From positions 1 through 53,768 of the forward strand of contig DASVWD010000274.1 of assembly GCA_036389795.1 (NCBI GenBank): a DNA stretch of 53,768 bases, given 5' to 3'. The notes beneath the pieces are model-generated. The model was not told the origin of the DNA, made no database searches, and worked only from the letters and a program-made list of their open reading frames with translations. Origin of the DNA: Longimicrobium sp. (lineage in GTDB: Bacteria > Gemmatimonadota > Gemmatimonadetes > Longimicrobiales > Longimicrobiaceae). Below are positions 34,944 through 46,279 of this stretch, in pieces; position 1 is the stretch's first letter, and every line of letters begins with the position of its first letter. Position numbers and translations under genes: made by a program.

Positions 34944-35105
34944 ATGGCCGCCCCTCCCGACCCCAACCGCTGGCCCCCGGGCGCCGAGCTGGAGCGCGAC
35001 GACCTGGGCGACATCAAGGCCAGCCGCTTCAGCCTGCCGACCGGGGCGATCGTGGCGATCGTGCTGGTGATCACCGTGCTCTTCCTCGCCGTCGCCATCT
35101 TCTGA
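34944..35105 (+). CDS. Small single-pass membrane protein
   Basis: 53 residues, ATG immediately after the previous TAG and preceded by GGAGGAGGGG inside the upstream gene. The N-terminus is Pro-rich and charged (MAAPPDPNRWPPGAELERDD). Residues 33-52 are one hydrophobic helix (GAIVAIVLVITVLFLAVAIF) at the very C-terminus, so it would be a tail-anchored or bitopic membrane peptide. No family is recognised. Confidence 0.7.
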   Translation: MAAPPDPNRWPPGAELERDDLGDIKASRFSLPTGAIVAIVLVITVLFLAVAIF

Positions 35106-35156
35106 CCACGACGCGCCGCATCCGGGACCTCGACCCCGCGCCGTGTCGCCCTTGCG

Positions 35157-35215
35157 GTTGAAGCCTCACGCAGTCTGTGAGGCTTCCTGCCGTTGTTGCC
35201 GCGGCTTCAGCCGCC
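35157..35215 (-). repeat. Two-hairpin element, family D (inverse)
   Basis: Read on the minus strand: GGCGGCTGAAGCCGC hairpin, GGCAACAACGGCAGG linker, then AAGCCTCAC...GTGAGGCTT hairpin and TCAACC. It matches the copies at 18086 and 52448 and lies directly beyond the stop of the flavin monooxygenase gene. Confidence 0.75.
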
Positions 35216-35217
35216 CT

Positions 35218-36753
35218 TCACCCGCCTTTGCCCCCGACCTTCTCCCCCCGCGCGAGCGCCGGCTCGCGGGGCACCCGCCGGCGCAGGCGCCGGGCCTCCA
35301 GCTCCGCGCGCAGGTCCGCGTAGACGCCCGGGTCCAGCGGCATCAGGTACTCCTTGAGCCGGTTGCGCGTGCGCCAGGTCCGCGCCCCCAGGTCCTCCAG
35401 CAGCTCGTCCAGGTAGTGGAGGGTGAAGGGGACCACGCACGTCCCGCGCGCCAGCCCCAGCGGCCGCTCGGCCTTGAGCCACTCCCACCGCGCGTCGATC
35501 TCGCGCTCCATCTCCGCGCGCGGTGGCAGCGCCAGGTCGCCGCGCACGTGCTCGGCCAGCCAGCGCGCGCCCACCTCGCTGGTGAGCTGCGAGAAGAGGC
35601 TCGAGTTGTAGCCCACGAACCCCAGCCGCGGCACGTCCGGCGGCAGGATGTTGCGGTGCAGGCGGAAGTTCCCCTCCGGGCCCAGCAGGCGGCCGCGCAC
35701 CTCCTCGTCCAGGAACGGCACCCCCTGCCGGAAGCCGGTGCCGAACACCACCACGTCGGCCTCCACGCGGCCGCCGTCCTCCAGCTCCGCGGCGCCGGGA
35801 GCCAGGCGGCGGATCGCCCCCTTCCTCGCCTGCAGGCGCCCCGCGTTCACGTGGTCGTAGATGCCGCCCGACGCCAGGCTCAGCATGCAGCTCACCATGT
35901 CCTCGATCGGCGCGTCGGGGGCCAGGCCGTTCCGGTCCAGGCGGAAGGTGGCGCGCAGCACCCGCTCGATCCCGCGCCAGAAGAGCCAGACGAAGGGGCG
36001 CCCCGGGCCGTGCAGGACGCGCTCGAACCCCTTGAGCCGCCGGTAGCGGAAGAGGTCCTCGCTGAAGCGCGTGGCCAGCACGTACTTCAGGTGCAGGAAG
36101 CCGAAGAAGAACTTCGGCACCTTCCAGTGCGCGCGGCGGAAGAGCAGGGTGGTCCGGGCCGCGTGTCCCACGGCCGCGCACGCCGCGTCCGAGGCCGACT
36201 TGGCCTGGCCCACCACGACGACGCGCTTTCCCGTCACCTCCGCCGCGTCGTGGAACTGCGTCGAGTGCAGCACCCGCCCGCCCGCGGCCTCGAACTCCTC
36301 CCGCCCCGGCGTGTCGGGGACGAACGGGTCGCTGAAGGTGCCGTTGCAGACCACCAGCCAGTCGACGTCGTGCGTCTCCTCGCGCCCGTCCGCCAGCCGC
36401 GTCGCGCGCAGCGTCCAGCCGCGGCCGCCGGCGCGGGGGCGCGCCTCGTCCACGCGGGTGCCCAGGCGCAGGCGGGGCGTCACCCCGAAGCGGTCCGCGT
36501 ACGCCGCCAGGTACGCCTGCACCTGCTCGCCGGCGGGCCAGTCGGGGTAGCCGGCCGGCATGGGGAAGTCGGAGAAGGCGTAGGTGTCGCGCGGGTTCTG
36601 CGTGGTGACGCCCGGGTAGCGCCGCGAGCGAGTCCACACCCCGCCCACCTCGTCGTCCTTCTCGAAGACGGTGACGTCGTGCCCGTCTTCCAGGAACGTC
36701 TTGGCCGTGACGAGGCCGCTGATGCCTGCGCCGATGATGCCGATATGGGACAT
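35218..36753 (-). CDS. Flavin-containing monooxygenase (NAD(P)/FAD-dependent)
   Basis: 511 residues from ATG at 36753. The longer ORF includes an octamer tract and is rejected. FAD-binding Rossmann motif GIIGAGISGL at residues 5-14; the FMO-type fingerprint region LHSTQFHDA precedes the NADP-binding VVVVGQAKSASDAA. VFGTGFRQGVPFL is the C-terminal FATGY-like segment. Such enzymes use NADPH and oxygen to oxygenate soft nucleophiles or, in the Baeyer-Villiger branch, ketones; the substrate is unknown. No cofactor reductase neighbour is needed. It is transcribed toward a two-hairpin element and is probably monocistronic. Confidence 0.92.
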   Translation of the reverse strand: MSHIGIIGAGISGLVTAKTFLEDGHDVTVFEKDDEVGGVWTRSRRYPGVTTQNPRDTYAFSDFPMPAGYPDWPAGEQVQAYLAAYADRFGVTPRLRLGTRVDEARPRAGGRGWTLRATRLADGREETHDVDWLVVCNGTFSDPFVPDTPGREEFEAAGGRVLHSTQFHDAAEVTGKRVVVVGQAKSASDAACAAVGHAARTTLLFRRAHWKVPKFFFGFLHLKYVLATRFSEDLFRYRRLKGFERVLHGPGRPFVWLFWRGIERVLRATFRLDRNGLAPDAPIEDMVSCMLSLASGGIYDHVNAGRLQARKGAIRRLAPGAAELEDGGRVEADVVVFGTGFRQGVPFLDEEVRGRLLGPEGNFRLHRNILPPDVPRLGFVGYNSSLFSQLTSEVGARWLAEHVRGDLALPPRAEMEREIDARWEWLKAERPLGLARGTCVVPFTLHYLDELLEDLGARTWRTRNRLKEYLMPLDPGVYADLRAELEARRLRRRVPREPALARGEKVGGKGG

Positions 36754-36762
36754 GAGAGTGTC

Positions 36763-36783
36763 GAAGTGCGAGGTGCGAAGTGC
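36763..36783 (+). repeat. AGTGCGAGG/AAGTGCG tract
   Basis: AAGTGCGAGGTGCGAAGTGC, the same octamer type as at 21301 and 46809, sits just upstream of the monooxygenase start. A related AGTACG-type tract (CTTCGTACTTCCGTACTCTC) is at 36988-37013, so the 257-base gap is bracketed by two such tracts and holds the hairpin at 36943. Confidence 0.6.
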
Positions 36784-36942
36784 GGGACTCCTCGACGGGG
36801 AAGGATCACACAAAATGCGCTCGTCCCCGGCGCTGTATCAATGATCTCCTCGCGTGAGGAGAGCCACGCCGGAGGGATGAGCCGCGGGAGCGGCGGGCGA
36901 GCGGGAGCGCGGCGGGTGCGGGCCGTCGCGTCCTGCCGTGGG

Positions 36943-36979
36943 GATGCGGCCGCCCCGCTCGTGGCGGGGCGGCCGCATC
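36943..36979. terminator. Perfect 16-bp hairpin after the secreted protein gene
   Basis: GATGCGGCCGCCCCGC (36943-36958) pairs perfectly with 36964-36979 over a 5-base loop, 32 bases beyond the stop of the minus-strand secreted protein gene. It is a terminator by position, without a clear T-tract. Confidence 0.65.
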
Positions 36980-37010
36980 CCTGGACCTTCGTACTTCCGT
37001 ACTCTCGTAC

Positions 37011-37460
37011 TTACTGAAGCCTGCGCGGCTGCACCCGCTCGATGTCCATCGTCGTCACGTTCCCTCCCGAGGCTCCCGCCGTGTAGGCCGCGACCACGTC
37101 CAGCTCCACCCGGCTCTGGATCACGACGAAGCCTTCCACGAATCCCGCGTTGGTCATCGACTGCACCATGCGGCAGTCGATCTCGACCGCCTGGTCGGGG
37201 CGCAGCCGGACGCTCCGGAAGGGGGTGACGAGACCCGGGTCCAGCCGCCGCGTCGTGGCGACCTTGAAGCGGAACTCCGTGCTGTCGGGGCTGTGGACGT
37301 TGACCGTGGTGAAGTAGCGCCCGGGCGCGAGCTGAACGAAGTCGGGAGAGCCGCAGACCACCTTCACCGCGTACTCGAACGCCTGGGCCGAAGCCCGTGC
37401 CGGCGCCACGGCCGCGCCCGCGAGGAGCGCCGCCGTGGCGAACATCATCCGGGTTCTCAT
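37011..37460 (-). CDS. Secreted protein of unknown function
   Basis: 149 residues from ATG at 37460, five bases after GGAGG. Signal peptide MRTRMMFATAALLAGAAVAP with likely cleavage after ARASA. The mature protein is beta-rich (FEYAVKVVCGSPDFVQLAPG, FTTVNVHSPDSTEFRFKVAT) with two cysteines. It probably folds as a small beta-sandwich outside the cytoplasm. No family is recognised. It is divergent from the DUF2911 lipoprotein gene across a 272-base promoter region in which I see no clear box. Confidence 0.75.
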   Translation of the reverse strand: MRTRMMFATAALLAGAAVAPARASAQAFEYAVKVVCGSPDFVQLAPGRYFTTVNVHSPDSTEFRFKVATTRRLDPGLVTPFRSVRLRPDQAVEIDCRMVQSMTNAGFVEGFVVIQSRVELDVVAAYTAGASGGNVTTMDIERVQPRRLQ

Positions 37461-37732
37461 GATTTCCTCCGCTGAATGAAAGGATCCCCGCATCACACCG
37501 CGACAGGTCTCCCAGCATCAGCCGTGCACCGGGGGCGAATTCACGCAAGTCTCGTCGAAACGGGGAGTTGAGGCGCACGGGCACGGGTCGTGTCCTCGCG
37601 GCCGGGGCGGGGAGTCCCCACTCGCTGCGGCATCCGCGCCCCGCAACGCCACCGTTGAGCCGCCCGGCGCCCGCCGCTATGGTAGATCCCGTCCACCCGC
37701 TCCACGTCTTCGCCTCTCCACCGCCGACGGCC

Positions 37733-38251
37733 ATGCACCGCCTGATCCTCCTGGTCCTCTTCCTCCTCGCCGCCTGCAACTCGGTGCCGTCGGGGGCGAA
37801 GCGGAAGAGCCAGCCCGCGATGGTGGTGCAGCGCATCGGCGCGGCGAAGGTGACGGTGACGTACAACCGGCCCTCGGCGCGCGGGCGGGCGCTCTTCGGC
37901 GGGATCGTGCCGTGGGACTCGGTGTGGGACCCCGGCGCCGACGAGGCCACGAAGATCACGACCACGCGCGACCTGCTCGTCGAGGGCCACGTGCTGCGCC
38001 GGGGCGAGTACAGCCTGTGGGCCGTCCCCGGCCCCGCCGAGTGGACGGTGATCTTCAGCCGCGCGGCGGACGTCTACCACACGCCCTACCCCGGCGCGTA
38101 CCGCGACGCCCTGCGCCTGCGCGTCCGCCCCCAGCGCGGACCGCACGTGGAGACGCTCGCCTTCTGGTTCCCCGTCGCCACCGGCGACAGCGCGGTGCTG
38201 GCGCTGCACTGGGGCGAGACCATCGTCCCGCTGCGCCTCCACCGGCGCTGA
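37733..38251 (+). CDS. DUF2911-type lipoprotein
   Basis: 172 residues from ATG at 37733 (MHRLILLVLFLLAAC, lipobox cysteine at residue 15). The core matches DUF2911: VTYNRPSARGRALFGGIVPW, DSVWDPGADEATKITTTRDL, then GEYSLWAVPGPAEWTVIFSR. DUF2911 proteins are common, exported and of unknown function. The upstream part of the longer ORF has no signal character. No terminator is visible before the histidine kinase gene that starts 143 bases later. Confidence 0.9.
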   Translation: MHRLILLVLFLLAACNSVPSGAKRKSQPAMVVQRIGAAKVTVTYNRPSARGRALFGGIVPWDSVWDPGADEATKITTTRDLLVEGHVLRRGEYSLWAVPGPAEWTVIFSRAADVYHTPYPGAYRDALRLRVRPQRGPHVETLAFWFPVATGDSAVLALHWGETIVPLRLHRR

Positions 38252-38394
38252 CCGCCTCCCGCCGCCGCACGGCTCGTCACCGCCTCCGCGCGCTTCGTCA
38301 CACGCGGCCGGCGACTCGTCCCTCGCCACCCACGGATCGTCACCGCGGCGGCTAGCGTGCCCCATTCGGCAGGGATCCCCGCACCGACGCCGCC

Positions 38395-39583
<1,189 letters not shown>

Positions 39584-39600
<17 letters not shown>

Positions 39601-40375
39601 GCCCGCCCCCGAGCCCGTGGTGCGGGCGCTGATCGTGGACGACGAGCCGCTGGCGCGCGACTGCGTGCGGCTGGCGCTGGAGCGGCAGCCCGGCATCGAG
39701 GTGGCGGGCGAGTGCGCCGACGGCGAGCAGGCCGTGGAGGCGATCCTGGCCGAGCGCCCCGACCTGGTGTTCCTGGACGTGCAGATGCCGGGGCTGGACG
39801 GCTTCGGGGTGGTGGAGCGGGTGGGGGTGGAGCGCATGCCGGCCGTGGTCTTCGTCACCGCCTTCGACGAGCACGCCCTGCGCGCCTTCGAGGTGCACGC
39901 CGCCGACTACGTGCTGAAGCCTTTCGACGACGCGCGCTTCGCCGACGCGGTGCGCCACGCCCGCCGCCAGTTGCGCCCCGGCGGCGAGGACGAGCTCCGG
40001 CGCCGGCTGGACGCGCTCTTGGGCGAGGTGCGCGGCGGCGCGGCGCGCCCGGTCACGCGGCTGATGGTGCAGGTGAAGGACCGCATCCGCTTCGTGCGCG
40101 CCGACGAGGTGGACTGGTTCGAGGCGGCGGGGAACTACGTGCGCATCCACACCGGCGGCCAGGCGCACCTGATCCGCGCCACGTTGGCGGGCCTGGCCGG
40201 GCAGCTGGACCCGGCGCGCTTCGTCCGCATCCACCGCTCGACGGTGGTGAACGTCGACCGCATCCGCGAGGTGCAGCCGTGGTTCGGCGGCGACTACATC
40301 GCCATCCTCGAAGACGGCCGCCAGCTCCGCGTCAGCCGCAGCTTCCGCGACTCGCTGCTGCGGCCGCTGGCGTAG
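39584..40375 (+). CDS. LytTR-type response regulator
   Basis: 263 residues from ATG at 39584, with AGGAGA upstream inside the kinase gene. Receiver domain: acidic pocket DDE (D19-E21), phosphorylation site D65 in LVFLDVQMPG, conserved Thr in FVTAFDEHAL and Lys in DYVLKPFDD. LytTR DNA-binding domain is about residues 160-263 (VKDRIRFVRADEVDWFEAAG, RFVRIHRSTVVNVDRIRE). It binds direct repeats upstream of target promoters. No LytTR site can be fixed in the window. The pair is followed by 417 bases of repeats. Confidence 0.94.
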
Positions 40376-40393
40376 CCGCCCTTCGCGCGAGTG

Positions 40394-40493
40394 CCCGGTT
40401 GCGAGTGCCTGAAGACACTCGCTGGAACCACGGAAAGCCTCGCCCGGGCATCAGCGCGGAAGAAGGTTCAGGCCGAGCGAGGCTTCAACTACA
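40394..40493 (+). repeat. Two-hairpin element, family D
   Basis: GCGAGTGCCTGAAGACACTC then GC (hairpin 1), TGGAACCACGGAAAGCCTCG, and after a longer loop CGAGGCTTCAAC (hairpin 2). The first 40 bases are almost identical to those at 46857-46897. Confidence 0.75.
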
Positions 40494-40527
40494 TAACCGC
40501 TCTCCCGCACCGGGCCCGTAAAGTCCA

Positions 40528-40590
40528 CCCTCTCCCGAAGTTGGGAGAGGGTTGCCGCTCTAAGGCGGCGGGTGAGGGCCCCCCCGGCGG
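40528..40590 (+). repeat. CTCTCCC/GGGAGAGG dispersed repeat, family B
   Basis: CCCTCTCCCGAAGTTGGGAG then AGGGTTGCCGCTC, GGCGGGTGAGGGCCCC. It is nearly identical at the left to the copy at 14798. Bases 40591-40792 up to the next gene show no further feature. Confidence 0.75.
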
Positions 40591-40792
40591 CGCCGAAGCC
40601 CTCCGGAACGCGGAAGACCTTTCCCACGTGGCCCTCAGTCGCGCGAAGCGCCGAGGTGTTCCCGTCTCCCCCGCACGCCCTGCCCCGCCGCCGCTCGCCC
40701 CGTCCCGCCGCAGGTCCCTCTCCCGATCATCTCCATACTTTCGCTCCCACGAACCCCGATTGTCCTGCATTCCCTCCCTCCGAGAGGAAGCC

Positions 40793-41302
40793 ATGCGACG
40801 GACCACCGCCATCGTGCTCGGCAGCGCCGCGCTCCTCCTCCCCGCCGCGCTCGGCGCGCAGGCCGCCCCTCCGGCGTGCGCGGCCGCGGAGCACCGCCAG
40901 TTCGACTTCTGGGTGGGCCGCTGGACCGTCACCGACACCGCCGGGCGGACGGTCGGCGAGAACGAGATCACCCGCATCGCGAACGGGTGCGGCGTGCAGG
41001 AGAGCTGGCGCGGCGGCGACGGCACCGTGGGCACCAGCCTGAACGCGTACGACGCGGTTCTCCGCCGCTGGATGCAGGTGTGGGTGGGGAGCCGCGGCCT
41101 GGTGCTCCACATCTCCGGCGGGCTGGAGGACGGCAGCATGGTGATGACCGGCGAGCGCGACAGCCCCCGGGGCCGCATCCACGACCGCGTCGCTTGGACG
41201 CCGCTCCCCGACGGCACCGTCCGCCAGCGCTGGGAGACCTCCACCGACGGCGGCCGCACCTGGACCGTCGCCTTCCTCGGTACCTATCGGCGGGTGCGGT
41301 AG
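40793..41302 (+). CDS. Secreted DUF1579-like protein
   Basis: 169 residues from ATG at 40793 (GAGAGGAAGCC upstream). Signal peptide ends near ALGAQAAP. The mature part has the lipocalin-like pattern HRQFDFWVGRWTVTDTAGRT, a conserved Cys (ANGCGVQESWRG), and WMQVWVGSRGLVLHISGG. The family is annotated in many genomes as a domain of unknown function with a small beta-barrel. A terminator follows at 41334. Confidence 0.8.
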   Translation: MRRTTAIVLGSAALLLPAALGAQAAPPACAAAEHRQFDFWVGRWTVTDTAGRTVGENEITRIANGCGVQESWRGGDGTVGTSLNAYDAVLRRWMQVWVGSRGLVLHISGGLEDGSMVMTGERDSPRGRIHDRVAWTPLPDGTVRQRWETSTDGGRTWTVAFLGTYRRVR

Positions 41303-41333
41303 GAGCATCCTCGCGTCCCCGGACCGGCGAAGT

Positions 41334-41367
41334 GAAGGGCCGGCTCCCGCGCGGGGGCCGGCCCTTC
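41334..41367 (+). terminator. Intrinsic terminator-like hairpin
   Basis: GAAGGGCCGGC (41334-41344) pairs perfectly with 41357-41367, followed by GGTCGTTCGG, 31 bases after the upstream stop. Confidence 0.6.
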
Positions 41368-41487
41368 GGTCGTTCGGCTCGCGGAAGGCCTCATGCCAGA
41401 TCCGGATGAACAGCCTGTGCCATCGGGGGATGAAGCGAGCGGACATCCGTGCCGCTGCCGCGCCCGACCTGCCTGGCAGGGTGAGAA

Positions 41488-41551
41488 GATTCTTCGGCCC
41501 TGCGGTCATTCGTGCGGATGCTGGTCCCGTGTGATGGGCCTCGGAATGACG
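41488..41551 (+). repeat. AAGATTCTTCGG...CGGAATGAC intergenic element
   Basis: GAAGATTCTTCGGCCCTGCG, then a hairpin-poor middle, ending CCTCGGAATGACGGC. This arrangement is typical of a dispersed intergenic element of GC-rich bacteria. Only one copy is seen here, so the call rests on recollection of the motif. Nothing else is visible in 41368-41582. Confidence 0.35.
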
Positions 41552-41582
41552 GCGAACCCCGGCCGATTCTACTGATTTCGTA

Positions 41583-42494
41583 TCAGCCGATCGCCCGGTT
41601 CAGCAGGTCGGCCAGGCGGTAGCCGGCGAGGGCGACCTGCGCGTCCGCGGTGGCGGCGGCCCGGCGCTCGTACGAGGCGGGCACGAACCGGTTCCGGCGC
41701 AGCGGGGCGCGGTAGACGGTGCGTTGCGCCAGGCGGAGCCCCTCGTCGGCCCAGGCGCGGAAGTCGACCGAGGCGAGCTGCGCGGCGAACCCGTCCCTGG
41801 GGTGGTCGCCCGCGATCTCCTGCGCCACGCGCGCCAGGCACGGCTGCGGCGCCTCGCCGGGGCGGCAGCGGCGGCTGCGCGTGACGACGCCGTCCCAGAA
41901 CGAGTGCAGGTTGTCCGTGCTCCCCCGCACCCCGAAGTCGTTGCCTCCGCGGTCGCCGTCGCGGTCCAGGGGCGTGATGCGCGAGCTGCTGTGGAGCGGC
42001 TGGTGGACGTCGCCCACCAGGTGGAGGATCCAGGCGAGCGCCATCGCCGCCTCGCCGCGGTCGGAGCCGGTGAGCGCGGTGCGCAGCCGCGGCAGGTCGT
42101 TCAGCAGCTCGCCGAACGGCGCGCGGCTGCTGGCGCGGATCGGGCCGAAGTCGAACCGCTGCTCCCAGAAGAGGTTGACGAAGTGGCGGTTGCGGTTGTC
42201 GAAGCGGTGCCCCGGGTGTCCGCCGCTCTTGATGTCGTCGGGCCACGTGGCCGCCGACACGAAGAGCCGCACCTGCTGCTCGGGCGAGAGGGTGCCGGGC
42301 GGGAAGCCGCGCCCCAGCCCCGAGCCCGACGGCGCGCCGCGCAGGATCTCTACCGCCCGCGCGCGGGCCTGCGGCGTCATGTTCTCCCAGGCGATCCGCG
42401 CGACCAGGCTGTGCCCGAAGTCGTCCCACGCGAGCGCGGGACGGGCGTTCAGCACGGCCAGGGCGGCCGCGCCCAGCAGCAGCTTGCGTTTCAT
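41583..42494 (-). CDS. S1/P1-type nuclease
   Basis: 303 residues from ATG at 42494, with GGAGGTCGCC before it. The signal peptide ends ARPALA so that mature residue 1 is Trp (W23), whose N-terminal amino group is a zinc ligand in this family. Other ligands are visible in WDDFGH, TWPDDIKSGGH and HLVGDVHQPLH. The family binds three zinc ions and degrades single-stranded DNA and RNA at phosphodiester bonds, outside the cytoplasm. It is probably a scavenging nuclease. It stands alone, with a terminator of the preceding gene upstream at 42618. Confidence 0.93.
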   Translation of the reverse strand: MKRKLLLGAAALAVLNARPALAWDDFGHSLVARIAWENMTPQARARAVEILRGAPSGSGLGRGFPPGTLSPEQQVRLFVSAATWPDDIKSGGHPGHRFDNRNRHFVNLFWEQRFDFGPIRASSRAPFGELLNDLPRLRTALTGSDRGEAAMALAWILHLVGDVHQPLHSSSRITPLDRDGDRGGNDFGVRGSTDNLHSFWDGVVTRSRRCRPGEAPQPCLARVAQEIAGDHPRDGFAAQLASVDFRAWADEGLRLAQRTVYRAPLRRNRFVPASYERRAAATADAQVALAGYRLADLLNRAIG

Positions 42495-42617
42495 GGCGAC
42501 CTCCGGGGGATGAAGGGAGAGATCGGAACACGTATCGAAGAAGGGACCGGCCCATGCAATCCGCTTCCCGCAAGATCGGGTGGAATCCATCGTCACGGCA
42601 AGGAATTTCGCGGACGC

Positions 42618-42653
42618 GGCGAGGGGCGCCCCCGAGCCGGGGCGCCCCTCGCC
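42618..42653 (-). terminator. Perfect 15-bp hairpin downstream of the ABM-like gene
   Basis: GGCGAGGGGCGCCCC (42618-42632) pairs perfectly with 42639-42653 over a 6-base loop, 31 bases beyond the stop of the minus-strand gene. Confidence 0.7.
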
Positions 42654-42684
42654 GCTGCCGACCTGGCTCCCGGGCGGGCCGGGG

Positions 42685-43035
42685 TCAGGTGCGGGCGACC
42701 ACCTCGTACCAGTCGGAGCTCTCCATGGTGGCGCCCTCGTCCTGGACGGCCCTCGCGCGCTTCTTGGCGAAGTCGGTGGGCGCCTTGCCGGGGTCGCGCA
42801 CGCCGCCGGGGTCGTGGCGGGTGGTCTTCCCCTCGTGCTTCTCCAGCTTCCCCCGGTCGTCCCAGAGGGCCACGCCGATCGCTTCTCCGGCCTCGCGGTT
42901 CACCAGGAAGAAGGCGTCCTTGAGGCCCTCGTTCTTCAGCTTCCTGTGCTCGTCCAGGATCTGCCCCCGCAGATCGGCGATCACCTTGTCGGCGTTCTCC
43001 GGCGAGAACCGGACTCTCGTGACTCCCGCGTGCAT
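42685..43035 (-). CDS. Small protein resembling the antibiotic-biosynthesis monooxygenase (ABM) fold
   Basis: 116 residues from ATG at 43035. Pattern beta-helix-beta: GVTRVRFSPENADKVIADLR, then FFLVNREAGEAIGVALWDDR and a C-terminal SSDWYEVVART. This fits a ferredoxin-like dimeric alpha/beta barrel protein of the ABM type. A charged loop (HEGKTTRHDPGGVRDPGKAP) has no family signature. Function is unknown; it may be a small-molecule or haem binding protein. Cytoplasmic. Confidence 0.65.
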   Translation of the reverse strand: MHAGVTRVRFSPENADKVIADLRGQILDEHRKLKNEGLKDAFFLVNREAGEAIGVALWDDRGKLEKHEGKTTRHDPGGVRDPGKAPTDFAKKRARAVQDEGATMESSDWYEVVART

Positions 43036-43142
43036 GTCGGCCTCCTCTCAAGTCGTCGTCGGTCGGTGCCCCGTAGCGCCGTGTGCGCTACCACGGTACC
43101 CACGCCCGCGCGTGCCCGCTTCTCCCGCCTTGCGCTCCTCGT

Positions 43143-43715
43143 TCACCCCTCCAGCCCGTGCGACTCGTCCAGGTCCTCGAAGATCGCCACGCACTCGGTG
43201 TCGTAGCGCACCACGCCGTCCTTCACGAACTCCCAGCGGATGCTGTTCAGCTGCCCCTTGGCGATCTGCGGGATGAACTCCGGCGGCACGCGGATGGACG
43301 CCTGCCCGTTCCCCTGCGCGTTGGTGGTGAGCTGCACCGGCGCCGGCTGGGTGATCGCCTGCCCGGAGCAGTCGGAAACGAAGAGCGAGATGATCAGGTT
43401 CACCGTGTAGCTGGCGTTGGGATCGGCGCCGTTGAGCTGGTAGCGCTCGATGGCGAAGTTGTTGGGCCCCTCCATGAAGGTGTCCACCACGCTCCCGCTC
43501 TGCAGCGGCGCGCCCCCCACCGGCCGCACCGGGATGCGCGCGCCGGACGGGCCGCCGCCGGGCATGTTCAGCGTCGTCTGTCCGGAGCGCGGGTGACCAT
43601 GCTCCTTCCACTCCTTCTCGGCCTCCCCCTTACTCAGCCGGAAGCGCTTGTCGGCGCGGCCGGAGCCGAGCCGGTAGACGGCCCGGGCGATGTGCTCGTT
43701 GGTTACATCCGCCAT
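43143..43715 (-). CDS. Protein of unknown function next to a PLP decarboxylase
   Basis: 190 residues from ATG at 43715 (AAGGAAC upstream). Basic helical N-terminus (ADKRFRLSKGEAEKEWKEHG), a Gly/Pro linker, then a beta-sandwich-like part (YTVNLIISLFVSDCSGQAIT). There are two cysteines (VSDCS, TECVA). No signal peptide and no recognised family. It lies 71 bases downstream of the PLP decarboxylase gene on the same strand and may be co-transcribed. Its general style (soluble, beta-rich, no enzyme motif) resembles the 215-residue protein at 45498. Confidence 0.65.
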   Translation of the reverse strand: MADVTNEHIARAVYRLGSGRADKRFRLSKGEAEKEWKEHGHPRSGQTTLNMPGGGPSGARIPVRPVGGAPLQSGSVVDTFMEGPNNFAIERYQLNGADPNASYTVNLIISLFVSDCSGQAITQPAPVQLTTNAQGNGQASIRVPPEFIPQIAKGQLNSIRWEFVKDGVVRYDTECVAIFEDLDESHGLEG

Positions 43716-43786
43716 GCTGAAGTTCCTTTTCGCTCAGGGTGAGGAAGGGCGCGCCGCCGGCCCGGCGCCGCGCCCGGCGCGTCTCT

Positions 43787-45337
<1,551 letters not shown>

Positions 45338-45497
45338 GGAGTCCTCGGCCGTCCGCAGCATGTCGGGAGCCGCCCGGGTGCACGGTTGCTCGTCCCTCGC
45401 GGCCGCGTGCCGGAGGGGTGGCCTGCGCCGCGGCCCGCGCCCTCCGCGCGATCCGCCGGCGGCGGGTCGGACGGGCGCGGGCCGGCGGTCTCAGCCG

Positions 45498-46145
45498 CTA
45501 CTCCAGCCAGGCGCCGATGTGCGTCTTCACCTGCCGCAGGATCGCCACGGGCTCGCCGTCGGGGTCGTCCATGCGGTAGAGCGGCACCTCCACGCGCCCG
45601 CGCGTGCCGCCGCCCTGCCCGATCGGGGGGATGTGGGTGATCAGGTGCTCCAGGACGATCGGCTCCTTGTTGAAGACGGTGATCCCGGCGTCGAACAGCT
45701 CGAACTTCATGTGCCCCAGCATCATGCACAGCTTGGGGCCGTCGGCGAAGGCGTGGATGGTGCCGGCCTTCACCTGCCCGCCCGAGGGGCGGTACGCGTC
45801 GTTGGTGCTGGCGCGGATGCGGCCGAACTTCGGGCTCACGCCGTTCACGTTCAGCTCGCGCATGTGGATGTTCACCGACGCCTCGCCCCAGTCGGCCGAG
45901 GTGGGGTCCTCGCGGTCGATCACGTAGTAGCCGCGGAACTCGATGGTGTCCTCGCCGTGGCCCAGCACCTCGATGGTGTCCCAGGTGACGAAGCTCAGCC
46001 GGTCGAGCCCGCCCTGCGGCATGCGCAGCACGCGCAACTCCGACAGGCTCTTGGGGTTGGGGATGAGCCCCGCCGGCGTGGGCCCGTGCTCGCGGCGCGG
46101 GGGGATCTCGATGATTCTCGACAGGTCTTCCGCTGTGGTGGCCAT
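45498..46145 (-). CDS. Protein of unknown function, beta-rich
   Basis: 215 residues from ATG at 46145 (AAGGAGCAAACC upstream; the long upstream ORF reading is a frame artefact). Sequence is soluble and beta-rich: RLSFVTWDTIEVLGHGEDTI, EFRGYYVIDREDPTSADWGE, ASVNIHMRELNVNGVSPKFG. C-terminus RQVKTHIGAWLE. No signal peptide; two methionine-rich stretches (KLCMMLGHMKFELF). I recognise no family with confidence; similar proteins of unknown function accompany biosynthetic genes in actinomycetes, from memory only. It sits 160 bases upstream of the PLP decarboxylase gene. Confidence 0.7.
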   Translation of the reverse strand: MATTAEDLSRIIEIPPRREHGPTPAGLIPNPKSLSELRVLRMPQGGLDRLSFVTWDTIEVLGHGEDTIEFRGYYVIDREDPTSADWGEASVNIHMRELNVNGVSPKFGRIRASTNDAYRPSGGQVKAGTIHAFADGPKLCMMLGHMKFELFDAGITVFNKEPIVLEHLITHIPPIGQGGGTRGRVEVPLYRMDDPDGEPVAILRQVKTHIGAWLE

Positions 46146-46279
46146 GGTTTGCTCCTTTTCCGGTGGTCTTGCGCCCCGTGCGGACGGCGGACGCCCCGGG
46201 TCCGCCGCCGGCGTGGCCCATGCTAGCCGCCCGGCCGGGGCGCGGCTTCTCCGCGCTTGCCGGCTTTCGCCCGCGCGCC

